Positions 1 to 8,167 of a stretch of 64,000 nucleotides of DNA are shown piece by piece. This DNA is from Candidatus Avelusimicrobium gallinaceum. Lineage in GTDB: Bacteria; Elusimicrobiota; Elusimicrobia; Elusimicrobiales; Elusimicrobiaceae. The notes below the pieces were generated by a model. That model saw nothing but the letters and a program-made list of their open reading frames with translations. It did no database searches and was not told the DNA's origin. Position numbers and translations under genes: made by a program. The stretch covers positions 1-64,000 of the forward strand of contig CALUYH010000009.1 of NCBI GenBank assembly GCA_944324965.1, written 5' to 3'. Numbering within the stretch: position 1 is the stretch's first letter; the number at the start of each line of letters is the position of its first letter.

Positions 1-40
1 CGGGGAAACGGAAAACGAGCATTTAAGATTTAAGTAAAAT

Positions 41-77
41 AAAAAATCCACGACGAGAAAAAAGTTCATCGTGGATT
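41..77 (-). terminator. Rho-independent terminator of tRNA-Ser
   Basis: A 9-bp perfect stem (AATCCACGA pairing with TCGTGGATT, positions 45-53 and 69-77) is followed, reading the minus strand, by a run of T. It lies about 27 bases past the end of the minus-strand tRNA-Ser and fits as its terminator. Confidence 0.8.
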
Positions 78-103
78 ATATCTAATTAATTTACACTAGA
101 GCA

Positions 104-188
104 CGGAGAGGGAGGGATTCGAACCCTCGATACCTTGCGGTATGCCAGTTTTCAAGACTAGTGCCTTAAACCACTCGGCCACCTCTCC
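104..188 (-). tRNA. tRNA-Ser(UGA)
   Basis: A full cloverleaf can be read on the minus strand. The acceptor arms GGAGAGG and CCTCTCC pair perfectly, a G follows as discriminator, the T-arm carries the GGTTCGAATCC signature, and a long variable arm of the serine type is present. The anticodon loop is CTTGAAA, so the anticodon is TGA and it reads UCA-type serine codons. CCA is not encoded; the bases after the discriminator are TGC. A terminator follows. Confidence 0.95.
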
Positions 189-294
189 CTACTTTTATTT
201 TATTAATTTTCGTTTGTCCGTGTCCGTTTTTCTAGCCTGCTTTCGGACGGGTTGCGCCGTATGCAAATTGGTATAATAACTATAAGAGGTATTT

Positions 295-948
295 ATGGCA
301 AAACAAGAAACGCCCAAAATCGCCTACCGCTTTGGGGATGGCGTCTATTTGAACATCACCAACCGTTGCCCGAACCTGTGCACCTTTTGCATTAAAACCA
401 AGTGGAAGATGGACTTCCACGGCAATAACCTGAATTTGCAAGGCAACGAACCCTCCGCCGGCGAAGTCGTGGCCGCCCTGGAGCAGGAGCTTAAAAAAGC
501 GCCGTTTAAAGAGGTCGTGTTCTGCGGCTATGGCGAGCCGACCATGCGCCTGGACGTGCTGCTGTTTGTGGCCCAGACGCTTAAAGGCTGGATGGCCCAG
601 GCCAAATATCCGCCGTTTAAAGTGCGCCTGAACACCAACGGGCTGGGCAACTTGATTAACCATAAAAACATCGTGCCCGATTTGCGCCGCGTGGTGGACG
701 TGGTAAACGTCAGCCTGAACGCCGAGAATGAAACCGTCTGGCGCCGCATTGTGTGCCCCGCCCCCGGTTACGAAAACGGCTACGACGCCGTGTGCGAGTT
801 CATCCGCCTGTGCGCGGATGCCGGGTTTGACCGTGTGGTAGCCAGCTGTGTAGACAAAACCGGTGCGGATGCGCAGGCCGTCAAAAAAGTCGCCCAGGAG
901 TGTGGGGCGGAATTTTATTTAAGGAGTTTTTTAGATGCCGAAGATTAA
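295..948 (+). CDS. TatD-linked-type radical SAM protein
   Basis: A 217-residue radical SAM enzyme. Cys25, Cys29 and Cys32 form the CxxxCxxC motif that binds the 4Fe-4S cluster and S-adenosylmethionine, just after the YLNITNR strand; GYGEP at 78-82 is the SAM-binding GGE-type motif. The short length and the NITNRC context match the family usually found beside tatD nucleases (TIGR04038-like), but tatD is not in this window. The substrate is unknown. The start follows an AGAGG ribosome site, and a TATAAT box lies at 272-277. The last 14 bases overlap the next gene, so the two are probably co-transcribed. Family assignment is firm; function is not. Confidence 0.85.
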   Translation: MAKQETPKIAYRFGDGVYLNITNRCPNLCTFCIKTKWKMDFHGNNLNLQGNEPSAGEVVAALEQELKKAPFKEVVFCGYGEPTMRLDVLLFVAQTLKGWMAQAKYPPFKVRLNTNGLGNLINHKNIVPDLRRVVDVVNVSLNAENETVWRRIVCPAPGYENGYDAVCEFIRLCADAGFDRVVASCVDKTGADAQAVKKVAQECGAEFYLRSFLDAED

Positions 949-1393
949 AAAACCCGGTGCTTTGTTTGTGCTGTTTGTGTTGCTGATTGTGATTGTGCTG
1001 ACGTGGTTCTTTGTCGCGTCCGAAGATTACTACGACTACGCCGCCGACACGATTGAAAGCTCCGCCTCCGTGGCGCCGCTGAATAAGGAAAGCTTAATTG
1101 CGCGGATGAAACCGACTCCGCAAAAATACGATACGGAAGTCAAATACCGCAAGTTTTATTTGACGGCTCCCGGCGCCAAAAAAGTGGAACTGCTGGCCGA
1201 TTTCAACCGCTGGGGCAAAGACCCGATTGTGTTGAAGGCCTACCGCAAAGGCTATTTTGAAACGTCTGTTGCCTTAACGGGCGGCGAATACAAATACGTT
1301 TTTTCCGTGGACGGCAAAGAAATGCCGGACCCCACGAACTTAGACCGCCGGGAAATAGACGGCCACGAAATTTGCATTAAAACGGTGAAATAA
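935..1393 (+). CDS. Membrane-anchored CBM48/AMPK-type glycogen-binding domain protein
   Basis: A 152-residue protein with one N-terminal transmembrane helix (about residues 8-28), a linker, and a C-terminal early-set beta-sandwich of the CBM48/AMPK type (about 68-150). The recognisable features are the ADFNRWGKDP segment and the GGEYKYVFSVDG strand pair. Domains of this type bind alpha-glucans or act as protein-docking modules; no catalytic domain is attached. It probably sits on the outer face of the inner membrane. It overlaps the radical SAM gene by 14 bases and its stop codon shares a base with the tsaE start (TAATG), so it is translated as part of this operon. Its role among RNA-modification genes is unknown. 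Confidence 0.75.
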   Translation: MPKIKKPGALFVLFVLLIVIVLTWFFVASEDYYDYAADTIESSASVAPLNKESLIARMKPTPQKYDTEVKYRKFYLTAPGAKKVELLADFNRWGKDPIVLKAYRKGYFETSVALTGGEYKYVFSVDGKEMPDPTNLDRREIDGHEICIKTVK

Positions 1394-1869
1394 TGAAAAC
1401 AGGACATCTCGTTTCCCACTCGCGTGAAGACACCCTGGCGTTGGCTTCCCGTTTTGCTCACTCGCTGAAAGGGGGCGAAATCATCTTTTTGCGCGGGCCG
1501 ATCGGCGCGGGCAAAACCGTGTTTGTAAAAGGCATCGCGGCCGCCATGGGGCTTAAAAGCTCGCCCACCAGCGCCAGCTTTAGCCTGATGAAGGAATACA
1601 AAAACAAAAATCACCGGCTGTTTCACATTGATTTGTTCCGCCTGGAAGAAGGCGAAGTGTTCAACCTCGGCTTTGAAGAAATGCTGGAGGACGAAAAGGC
1701 CGTCATCCTGGCAGAATGGCCGGACCCCATCCGCCATATGCTGCCGCAGGACCGGCTGGAAATGGATTTTATCTTAAAAGAAGGGGACGAGCGCGAAATT
1801 GCGCTCCACTCTTTTGGGCGCGTGTCCGACGCGCTGTTGGAGGAATTATGCAAAGCGGCAAACAAGTAA
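1393..1869 (+). CDS. tsaE: tRNA threonylcarbamoyladenosine biosynthesis ATPase TsaE
   Basis: TsaE is the P-loop ATPase that works with TsaB and TsaD to place N6-threonylcarbamoyl groups on A37 of ANN-decoding tRNAs. The 158-residue product has a Walker A motif GPIGAGKT (35-42), the HIDLFRL strand and the conserved EWP motif. It is normal length. Its start overlaps the previous stop by one base, and its 3' end overlaps tsaB by 22 bases, so the two are translationally coupled. The partner tsaC is at 10.5 kb in the window; tsaD is not seen. Confidence 0.95.
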   Translation: MKTGHLVSHSREDTLALASRFAHSLKGGEIIFLRGPIGAGKTVFVKGIAAAMGLKSSPTSASFSLMKEYKNKNHRLFHIDLFRLEEGEVFNLGFEEMLEDEKAVILAEWPDPIRHMLPQDRLEMDFILKEGDEREIALHSFGRVSDALLEELCKAANK

Positions 1870-2543
1870 CTTTGGCGATGGATACGTCTTCTTCGCCGCT
1901 TCTGTTGGTGTTGGAAAAAGACGGCAAACGCTTTGTGGCCCGCCGCAAAGGCATCAAGCAGGAAAAGTTGTTATTTCCCGTGTTAAATGCGTTGCTGGCC
2001 AAGGCCGGGGCGGAACTGGCGGACATCGGGCGGATTTTTATCATCCGCGGCCCGGGGCGGTTTACGGGTATCCGCATTTCGCTTACGTTTGCGTCTATGA
2101 TGAAGTATTTAAACCACACCGAAGTCCGCGGCGCTACAATGTTTGAAGCCGTACACTTTCAGGCGCAATCTTCCCGCGCGTTCCAAGCCTGGCAAAAACA
2201 ACACCCGGACGGCGCCCTGGCCGTGGTGCTGCACGCGTTTAGGGAAGAATACTTTTTGCAGATTTTTGATGAACAACACGCCGGCCCGGCCTGGCTTTCG
2301 CGCGAGGAGCTGCTAAAGCGCCTGGCGGAATACGGCCGCCCGTTGTATGTGGCCGGCACCGATAAGGAAGGTACCTCCCTGGCCGGCTTGCTGGGGAACG
2401 CCTATCCGCTGGCCGACGAAAAGGTGTGCAAATTGCAGCCGGCCCGGTTTTTGGCGATGGCCTGCGGGGACGGCTGGGAAAAAGACGCGCTGGAACCGCT
2501 GTATTTAAAACCGGCCCGCTTTGAGCTGATTAAACCCGTATGA
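1848..2543 (+). CDS. tsaB: tRNA threonylcarbamoyladenosine protein TsaB
   Basis: TsaB is the inactive ASKHA-fold partner of the TsaD catalytic subunit in t6A synthesis. The 231-residue product begins with the phosphate-1-like strand (AMDTSSSPLLLVL) and has the RGPGRFTGIRI segment diagnostic of the family. I chose the ATG at 1848 because GGAGG lies 5 bases upstream and the family begins here; an upstream ATG in the same frame would sit deep inside tsaE. The gene ends in an ATGA overlap with rimI. The tsaE-tsaB-rimI order is common in bacteria. Confidence 0.92.
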   Translation: MQSGKQVTLAMDTSSSPLLLVLEKDGKRFVARRKGIKQEKLLFPVLNALLAKAGAELADIGRIFIIRGPGRFTGIRISLTFASMMKYLNHTEVRGATMFEAVHFQAQSSRAFQAWQKQHPDGALAVVLHAFREEYFLQIFDEQHAGPAWLSREELLKRLAEYGRPLYVAGTDKEGTSLAGLLGNAYPLADEKVCKLQPARFLAMACGDGWEKDALEPLYLKPARFELIKPV

Positions 2544-2974
2544 AAATGCGCCCCGCCCGCCCGTTGGACGCCGCCCGGCTGGCTTATATTGAAAGCACCC
2601 AGCCGATGAGCGCCCACTGGGGCGAAAAAGGCATGGCGGGGGAAATTGCCAACGCGGCTTCCCGTATTTGGTGTTGGGAAGAAGACGGCGAAATCGTCGG
2701 TTTTTTGGCGCTGCGGCTGGCGGCGGGATTTTGTGAAATTTTAAATTTGGCCGTACTGCCCGCTGCGTGCCGCAAAGGGATTGGATTCCGGCTGTTGTCC
2801 CACGCACTGCGCAACGTGCGCGAAAGCGGCGGCACCGCCGTCACGCTGGAAGTAAACGTGCGCAACCACCCGGCTATTGCCCTCTACACCAAGGCGGGGC
2901 TGACGGAAACGGGCCGGCGGGAAAAATTTTACGACGGGAAAGACGACGCACTTATAATGGGAGCCGATTTATGA
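2540..2974 (+). CDS. rimI: RimI-type N-acetyltransferase
   Basis: A 144-residue GNAT-fold acetyltransferase. The acetyl-CoA-binding loop is visible near residue 80 (CRKGIGFRLL), followed by the VNVRNHPAIALYTKAGL segment typical of RimI, which acetylates the N-terminal alanine of ribosomal protein S18. It overlaps tsaB by ATGA at its start and the next TPR gene by ATGA at its end. The position directly after tsaB is the usual location of rimI, which supports the name over a generic GNAT label. Confidence 0.88.
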   Translation: MKMRPARPLDAARLAYIESTQPMSAHWGEKGMAGEIANAASRIWCWEEDGEIVGFLALRLAAGFCEILNLAVLPAACRKGIGFRLLSHALRNVRESGGTAVTLEVNVRNHPAIALYTKAGLTETGRREKFYDGKDDALIMGADL

Positions 2975-4521
2975 AAAAATTTTTGGCGTTGGCCCTGTGT
3001 CTGGCGGTCAGCCCGGCGTGGGCCTTGTCGCTCAATGACCAAAGTAAGGCGGAAGCCCGCCTGTTTACCCAATTTTTAAAAGCCGTTTACGCCCAGCGGG
3101 CGGACAGCCCCAAGGCCTTTGCCGAGCTGGAAAAAGCCCTCCAATTAAGCCCCGATTCCAAATACCTCAAGCGGATGTTGGTTTCCCAAGCGCTGGCGGA
3201 CGGCACCCCGGAAAAAGCCGAACCGTATATCGGGTTTATAGACCAGGGCGAAAACGACGCCGAAGATTGGCTGGTGTACGGCGCCTATCAGCTCAAAAAA
3301 AACAATTTGTCCGAAGCCGAAAAAGCCTACGACCAGGCTTTTAAATTGGAGCCGGACAACGCGCGGGTGCTGTACCAATATGTAATGGTGCTTTCGCTTT
3401 TTAATGTGGATAAAGCAGTGGAAAAACTGCTGGCCCTGGCACAAGAGGACCCGGATTTGGCGCCTGCCATCTACACGCAAATCGGCTCTATGTATTTTGA
3501 GGCGCGCCGGATGGACGACGCGCTTACGTATTACAACAAAGCCGTCCAACTGGCGCCGGATGACCCCAACCCGCGTTTGGGCCGGGGCGAAGTGTACGAA
3601 AAAACGGCCCAGTATTTTTTGATGTTGCACGAATTTGAAGAATTGGAAAAAATGGGCTACGCCAATGCGGGCACGCTCTCGCGCATGGCGTCGGTGTATT
3701 TGCTGTCCAACGATTTGCCCAAAGCCGAAGAATACTTTTTAAAAGCCAAGGCCGACGACAACGGCGACGTTCCTTCCGCCTATTTCTTGGCAAAGCTGGC
3801 CGAACATCGGGGGGATTTTTCCCGTGCGATTGCGTACCTGCGGGAATCGTCCGATTTTAACCGTTCGGCGGATAAATGGCTGCAAGTCAGCTTTTACCTG
3901 CAAAAACTGAACCAACCGGAAGAAAGTTTGCATACGCTGCGGCAAGCCTACCAAAAATTTGACGGGAATGTGGAAATTGCTTTTTTCTATGCGCTGGCAT
4001 TAAACGACCGCGGGGAATATAAAAAAGCCGCCAAAGTGTTTAAAAATTTACTGGCGACCAACCCCTCGTACGAGGAGGCCCGTCTGCAATATGCCTTTAC
4101 GCTGGACAGCTTGAAAAAATACAAAGACTTGGACGAACAATTAAACACATTGCTGGAGCAAAACCCCAAAAATGCGGCCGCGCTTAATTTGTACGCTTAT
4201 TCGCTGGCGGAGCGCAACACCCGCCTGGATGACGCACAGGAATACATCGCCCGCGCGCTGGCGTTGTCCCCCGATGACAATTCGTTTATAGACACGCAGG
4301 CCTGGGTGTATTTTAAGCAGGGCAAATACCAACAAGCGGCCGACATCCTTTCGGCCGTGGCGCCGGAGTACGTGCAGGCCAACCCGGAAATTGCCTACCA
4401 CCTGGGTGCGGTGCTGTACGCTTTGGGCCGGTACGACGAAGCCCGCCCGTATTTGCAGGCGGCAAGTTCCTCCTTTAAAGAAGCCCAAAAGCTCTACAAA
4501 AAACTGCCCAAGCAAAACTAG
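2971..4521 (+). CDS. Secreted TPR-repeat protein
   Basis: A 516-residue protein with a cleavable signal peptide (MKKFLALALCLAVSPAWA) followed by many tetratricopeptide repeats across almost the whole length; the repeats show W/G/Y/A/F/A/P spacing, for example the LEPDNARVLYQY and APDDPNPRLGRGEVYEK helices. TPR solenoids bind proteins; no catalytic domain is seen. It is presumably periplasmic and may scaffold envelope complexes. The start is the ATG that overlaps the rimI stop (ATGA); longer in-frame extensions would lie inside rimI. A strong terminator follows. The specific partner is unknown. Confidence 0.85.
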   Translation: MKKFLALALCLAVSPAWALSLNDQSKAEARLFTQFLKAVYAQRADSPKAFAELEKALQLSPDSKYLKRMLVSQALADGTPEKAEPYIGFIDQGENDAEDWLVYGAYQLKKNNLSEAEKAYDQAFKLEPDNARVLYQYVMVLSLFNVDKAVEKLLALAQEDPDLAPAIYTQIGSMYFEARRMDDALTYYNKAVQLAPDDPNPRLGRGEVYEKTAQYFLMLHEFEELEKMGYANAGTLSRMASVYLLSNDLPKAEEYFLKAKADDNGDVPSAYFLAKLAEHRGDFSRAIAYLRESSDFNRSADKWLQVSFYLQKLNQPEESLHTLRQAYQKFDGNVEIAFFYALALNDRGEYKKAAKVFKNLLATNPSYEEARLQYAFTLDSLKKYKDLDEQLNTLLEQNPKNAAALNLYAYSLAERNTRLDDAQEYIARALALSPDDNSFIDTQAWVYFKQGKYQQAADILSAVAPEYVQANPEIAYHLGAVLYALGRYDEARPYLQAASSSFKEAQKLYKKLPKQN

Positions 4522-4542
4522 AAACAACTTTTTATGCAAAAT

Positions 4543-4567
4543 AAAACCCCGGCCATTCCGGGGTTTT
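4543..4567. terminator. Bidirectional Rho-independent terminator
   Basis: A perfect 10-bp stem, AAAACCCCGG with CCGGGGTTTT around a CCATT loop, between two convergent genes. A/T flanks on both sides let it end both the plus-strand TPR transcript and the minus-strand thiamine pyrophosphokinase transcript. Confidence 0.9.
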
Positions 4568-4584
4568 ATTTGTTTTAACTGCGG

Positions 4585-5208
4585 TTATTCTTCGGCGTAT
4601 ACAAACAAAAATCCGCTTCTTAGGGATACCGTAAACGCTTTGCCGGTGGTTTGATTGCTTAACGTACGGCCGGTTTTGCCGAACGGCAACAGCGCGTTTT
4701 TAAGCGGGTATTTTAAGCCGCTTATCGTTACGCCGCGGCAGGTTTTTAACGGGATTAAGCTCACCCGCGTCCCCGGGTGGCAGGCAAAGCGCCGCGCGTG
4801 TTCCACCGGGTAGATTTTCCAGCCGGGGCCGGCAAACGTAAGCTGCATTTTTTTGGCGTACGGAAAGACCGATAAAAAGTTCCCCAGCGTAAAGTCCAGC
4901 CGCCCGCCCATAAAACCCGTCAGCGTGACGTGCCGGCACCCGCGGGCGAGCAGAAAATCCAGCGCTTTTTCCAAATCGGTATTGTTTTGGTTGTCCACAA
5001 AAATCAGGTTTTCCGGGCGGACACATTGTTTGGCCCGGGCGGAAACGGAATCCAAATCGCCGATGATGGCGTCCGGCGTTACGCCCGCAGCCAGTGCACG
5101 GTCGGCCCCGCCGTCTGCGGCCAACACCCAATCAGCCGCCTGCGCGAGCGGTTTTAAAAATTCGGCCTGCGGGGTTTGCCCGTTACCGATAAGTAATGCG
5201 CGTAACAT
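4585..5208 (-). CDS. thiN: Thiamine pyrophosphokinase
   Basis: Transfers pyrophosphate from ATP to thiamine to make thiamine diphosphate. The 207-residue product has the family motifs in order: ADGGAD near residue 31, IGDLDS near 49, NNTDLEKAL near 75 and GGRLDFTLGN near 100. The length is normal for a bacterial monofunctional enzyme. The start overlaps the end of the upstream sodium:solute symporter by 26 bases, so the two are coupled. This hints, as inference only, that the symporter may import thiamine or a precursor. No TPP riboswitch is visible upstream of the pair. Confidence 0.93.
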   Translation of the reverse strand: MLRALLIGNGQTPQAEFLKPLAQAADWVLAADGGADRALAAGVTPDAIIGDLDSVSARAKQCVRPENLIFVDNQNNTDLEKALDFLLARGCRHVTLTGFMGGRLDFTLGNFLSVFPYAKKMQLTFAGPGWKIYPVEHARRFACHPGTRVSLIPLKTCRGVTISGLKYPLKNALLPFGKTGRTLSNQTTGKAFTVSLRSGFLFVYAEE

Positions 5209-6613
5209 ACGCTTCCTCCCGCCGCCGGCGGCAAGCCAGCAGAATAATCAGCCCCGTGGCTACGCCAATGTAAAACGGGTCCAGCGCTTCCAGCAGTTCG
5301 TGCTTGGGGATAAAGCGCCACGCCGTCATGGCGCCCGCACTGGTCAAAGACGCCCCCACAAACAGCTTGTCGCTGATGCGGCCCGGGGACAAATAGCCCA
5401 TCAAAATCGGTACCAATAAACACGCCGAAAAATACGACCCCAGCACCAGCCAAATTTCTTTAAAGCTGCCGTGCAGCAGGTGCGCCAGCGCAATGGCCAA
5501 CGCGCCCACGGCAAAAATGGCAATACGGTTGGAAAGCACCACATTTTTAAACCGGGTGCGCAACAAGTCAAAGCTGAGCGTGTTGGACGCGATAAACAAA
5601 AACGAGTTGAGTGTGGACAAAATAATGGCCAAAATCCCCGCCACAAAAAATCCGCGCAAGCCGACGGGTAAAAGCTGAATGGAGTAGAAAAAATACGCCT
5701 GGCCGGGCTGGGCCTGCGGCAAAAGCGCCCGTGCATACAGCGAGCCCGCCGTGGTGCATAAGTCAAAACAGAACCAGATAAAGGTGGAAATTAAAACGCC
5801 TTTTTTTACGACGTCCGGGTTTTTGGCGGCAAAACAGCGTTGGTAGAAACTCGGGTCAATGAGCGTGGACAAAGCGATAAATCCCCAAATCAACGTGTTG
5901 AACCAGGAGTTCCCGCCCGTCAGCGTAAAGTGCGAGGCCGGCAAATGAGCTTTCAAAAATTCCAGCCCGCCAAACGTGTGCACGGAAAATAAAACCACCA
6001 GCAGCACCGCGCTGCACATTACAAAAAATTGCACCAGGTCCGAAAACACTACCGAGCGGAACCCGCCCCACGCCGTGTACAGCCCCGCAAACAGCGTGCC
6101 CAGCGCCATCCCGGGCAGTACGCCGATGCCAAATACCATATGCAAAAACATTCCCAGGCTTAGCACGTACGCCACCGGCGTAATGTAAAAAAACGTAAAC
6201 ACGGCCGCCACTTTGGCCGATTTGGGCCCAAACATTTGCTCGGTTAAGTCCGGCAGGGTAACGGACTGATATTGGGCGACTTTGGGGGCGATAAAAAACG
6301 CAAAAATCAAATACGCCACGTACCAAAACAGGCCCTGCGTTACAAAATTGTAAATGCCGTAGTTGAAGGTGATTTCGTTCACGCCGAAAATGCCGCCGTA
6401 CCACGTGGCTACCAAGGTGGCCACAAACAGGGGCAGCGTCAGCTGGCGGCCCATCAGCAGGTAGTCCAATATGCCGGAAGGTTTGGAACCTTGTTTCTTT
6501 TTCAGGCGGCGGTTGCCGTAGATGGCCGCGCCGGCGGTGGCGGCCAGTACCGCAAAAAATACCGCCCAGTCCGCGGCGTGAAAATAGGAAACGGTTTTCA
6601 GTTCGTTGAGCAT
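5183..6613 (-). CDS. Sodium:solute symporter (SSS family)
   Basis: A 476-residue membrane protein with about 12-13 hydrophobic helices. The start (YFHAADWAVFFAV), the unwound first-helix region (ATWYGGIFGVNE) and the GFRSVVFSDLVQF segment are typical of the SSS/LeuT-fold family that drives uptake of sugars, amino acids or vitamins with sodium. The substrate cannot be read from sequence. The 26-base overlap with thiN suggests a link to thiamine metabolism. A terminator for the upstream yfcC gene lies just before it, so it probably has its own promoter in the short gap. Confidence 0.85.
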   Translation of the reverse strand: MLNELKTVSYFHAADWAVFFAVLAATAGAAIYGNRRLKKKQGSKPSGILDYLLMGRQLTLPLFVATLVATWYGGIFGVNEITFNYGIYNFVTQGLFWYVAYLIFAFFIAPKVAQYQSVTLPDLTEQMFGPKSAKVAAVFTFFYITPVAYVLSLGMFLHMVFGIGVLPGMALGTLFAGLYTAWGGFRSVVFSDLVQFFVMCSAVLLVVLFSVHTFGGLEFLKAHLPASHFTLTGGNSWFNTLIWGFIALSTLIDPSFYQRCFAAKNPDVVKKGVLISTFIWFCFDLCTTAGSLYARALLPQAQPGQAYFFYSIQLLPVGLRGFFVAGILAIILSTLNSFLFIASNTLSFDLLRTRFKNVVLSNRIAIFAVGALAIALAHLLHGSFKEIWLVLGSYFSACLLVPILMGYLSPGRISDKLFVGASLTSAGAMTAWRFIPKHELLEALDPFYIGVATGLIILLACRRRREEAYVTRITYR

Positions 6614-6621
6614 ATTTCAAA

Positions 6622-6647
6622 AAGCCCCTTGGCGGGCCAAGGGGCTT
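6622..6647 (-). terminator. Rho-independent terminator of the downstream yfcC-type gene
   Basis: An 11-bp perfect stem (AAGCCCCTTGG with CCAAGGGGCTT, loop CGGG) followed by T residues on the minus strand, directly after the carrier gene that ends at 6657. Confidence 0.9.
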
Positions 6648-6656
6648 AGGTTTATT

Positions 6657-8051
6657 TTACCAAATAAAATAAGCGGGTATCAGTAGCAGCAGGGAGAGAA
6701 TAATCAGGATTACCTCCAGCTTTAAAAACCACTTGACCCACGTGGGGTACGATATCCCGGCCAGCGCCAAAGCGCCCATCGTAACGGGGGCGGTGGGAAT
6801 AATCGGGTTGCCCCAGCCTTCGCCGAACTGATAGGCCAAAATGACGGTCTGGCGCGAAACGTTTACCAAGTCCCCCAGCGGGACCATGATGGGCATGGTC
6901 AGCACGGCCTGGCCGGAACCGGAGGCGATAAAGAAGTTCAAAATCGTCTGGATGACGAACATCGCCTGCGAGGCCAAAATGGGGTGCAGCCCGCCGACGC
7001 TTTTGGTCATGGCGTGCAGGAACGTATCCAAAATGTGCCCGTTGGTGGCTACAATTACAATGGAGCGCGCCAACGCCATCAAAATGCACACGCTGATCAT
7101 GGATTTGGCACCGTCAATAATGGCGTCGGTCGTTTGATCCAGCGTCAGTTTGCCGAAATACGCACTGGCAATGGAGACGCCCAAAAACACGGCGGCGATT
7201 TCAATCATATACCACTGGTAGCGGATGACGCCGTAAAACAGGATGACCATTCCCGCTAAAAACGAGCCGATCACCAGCTTGTGTGCGCGCGTTAAGTGGA
7301 AAGTTTGGTCCACTACAACGTCGTTAATCACTTTCAGCTCGGCGCGTTTGTCCAGGTCCATTTTATAGGTTAAACTTTTGGTCGGGTTTTTGCGCACGCG
7401 TTCGCCGTACCAGGTGAAAAACCCCGCCACGACGGACGTGAAAATAAACCAAATCACCAGGCGGTACTGCCAGCCGGAATACATCGGCAGCTGGGCGATG
7501 GTTTGGGCGATGCCCACCGTAAACGGGTTGACAAACGCCGACGAAAACCCCGTAAACGCCCCGATGAAAGGGATGGACATCCCGACTACCGTATCATACC
7601 CCAGCGAAAGGGCCAGCGGAATGAAAATGGGGATAAAAATCAGCGTTTCTTCTTCCATTCCGAACATGGCCCCGCACAGCGAGAACAAAAACATACATAC
7701 CGGGATGAACAGTTTTTGGTATCGGGGATTGTTGGCAAAGAAGAAGCTGACCTTCTTAATCATCGTATTGATGGCGCCCGTGCGTTCAATAATCGTAAAC
7801 AGCGCGCCGACAACCAAAATAAACGCGATGATTTCTGCACATTGGGTGAAACCTTCTACGGGGGCGGACAGAATGTCTCCGATGCCTTGGGGGGCTCTGT
7901 CCACGGTGTGATAGGAACCGGCTACCGCATAGGTGCGGCCGTCTGCTTCTACCCGGTCATATTGGCCGGAGGGGACGATCCACGTCAGCGCGGCCACGAA
8001 CACCATAATGGAGAACACCAAAAAGTAGGTGTTGCACAGCATTTTTTTCAT
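6657..8051 (-). CDS. YfcC-family carrier (second paralogue)
   Basis: A 464-residue inner-membrane transporter with about 12 helices, of the YfcC/DcuC-like superfamily. The family starts are visible: AALTWIVPSGQYDR after the first helix, the GMEEETLIFIPIFIPLALSLGYD segment and the paired re-entrant motif SGSGQAVLTMPIMVPL. Members are associated with amino-acid or C4-dicarboxylate exchange; the substrate here is not known. It is clearly related to the neighbouring gene at 8168-9634, with the same architecture and motifs, so the two arose by duplication. Separate terminators follow each copy, which allows independent regulation. Confidence 0.85.
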   Translation of the reverse strand: MKKMLCNTYFLVFSIMVFVAALTWIVPSGQYDRVEADGRTYAVAGSYHTVDRAPQGIGDILSAPVEGFTQCAEIIAFILVVGALFTIIERTGAINTMIKKVSFFFANNPRYQKLFIPVCMFLFSLCGAMFGMEEETLIFIPIFIPLALSLGYDTVVGMSIPFIGAFTGFSSAFVNPFTVGIAQTIAQLPMYSGWQYRLVIWFIFTSVVAGFFTWYGERVRKNPTKSLTYKMDLDKRAELKVINDVVVDQTFHLTRAHKLVIGSFLAGMVILFYGVIRYQWYMIEIAAVFLGVSIASAYFGKLTLDQTTDAIIDGAKSMISVCILMALARSIVIVATNGHILDTFLHAMTKSVGGLHPILASQAMFVIQTILNFFIASGSGQAVLTMPIMVPLGDLVNVSRQTVILAYQFGEGWGNPIIPTAPVTMGALALAGISYPTWVKWFLKLEVILIILSLLLLIPAYFIW

Positions 8052-8109
8052 TTAGTTTTGTTTTCCTCTTGTAGGTACTGCGTATTTTTGTGCCATTTAT
8101 GCATAAAAA

Positions 8110-8160
8110 CGTCCCGCCGGCTCAAACAAGAGCTTTTTTGCCCAAAAATGCGGCGGGACG
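8110..8160 (-). terminator. Hairpin terminator between the two yfcC-type genes
   Basis: The arms CGTCCCGCCG and CGGCGGGACG form a perfect 10-bp stem with a 31-base loop that contains a smaller GAGC/GCTC stem, followed by TTTTT on the minus strand. It lies 7 bases after the stop of the first paralogue. Confidence 0.8.
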
Positions 8161-8167
8161 CAAAAAA

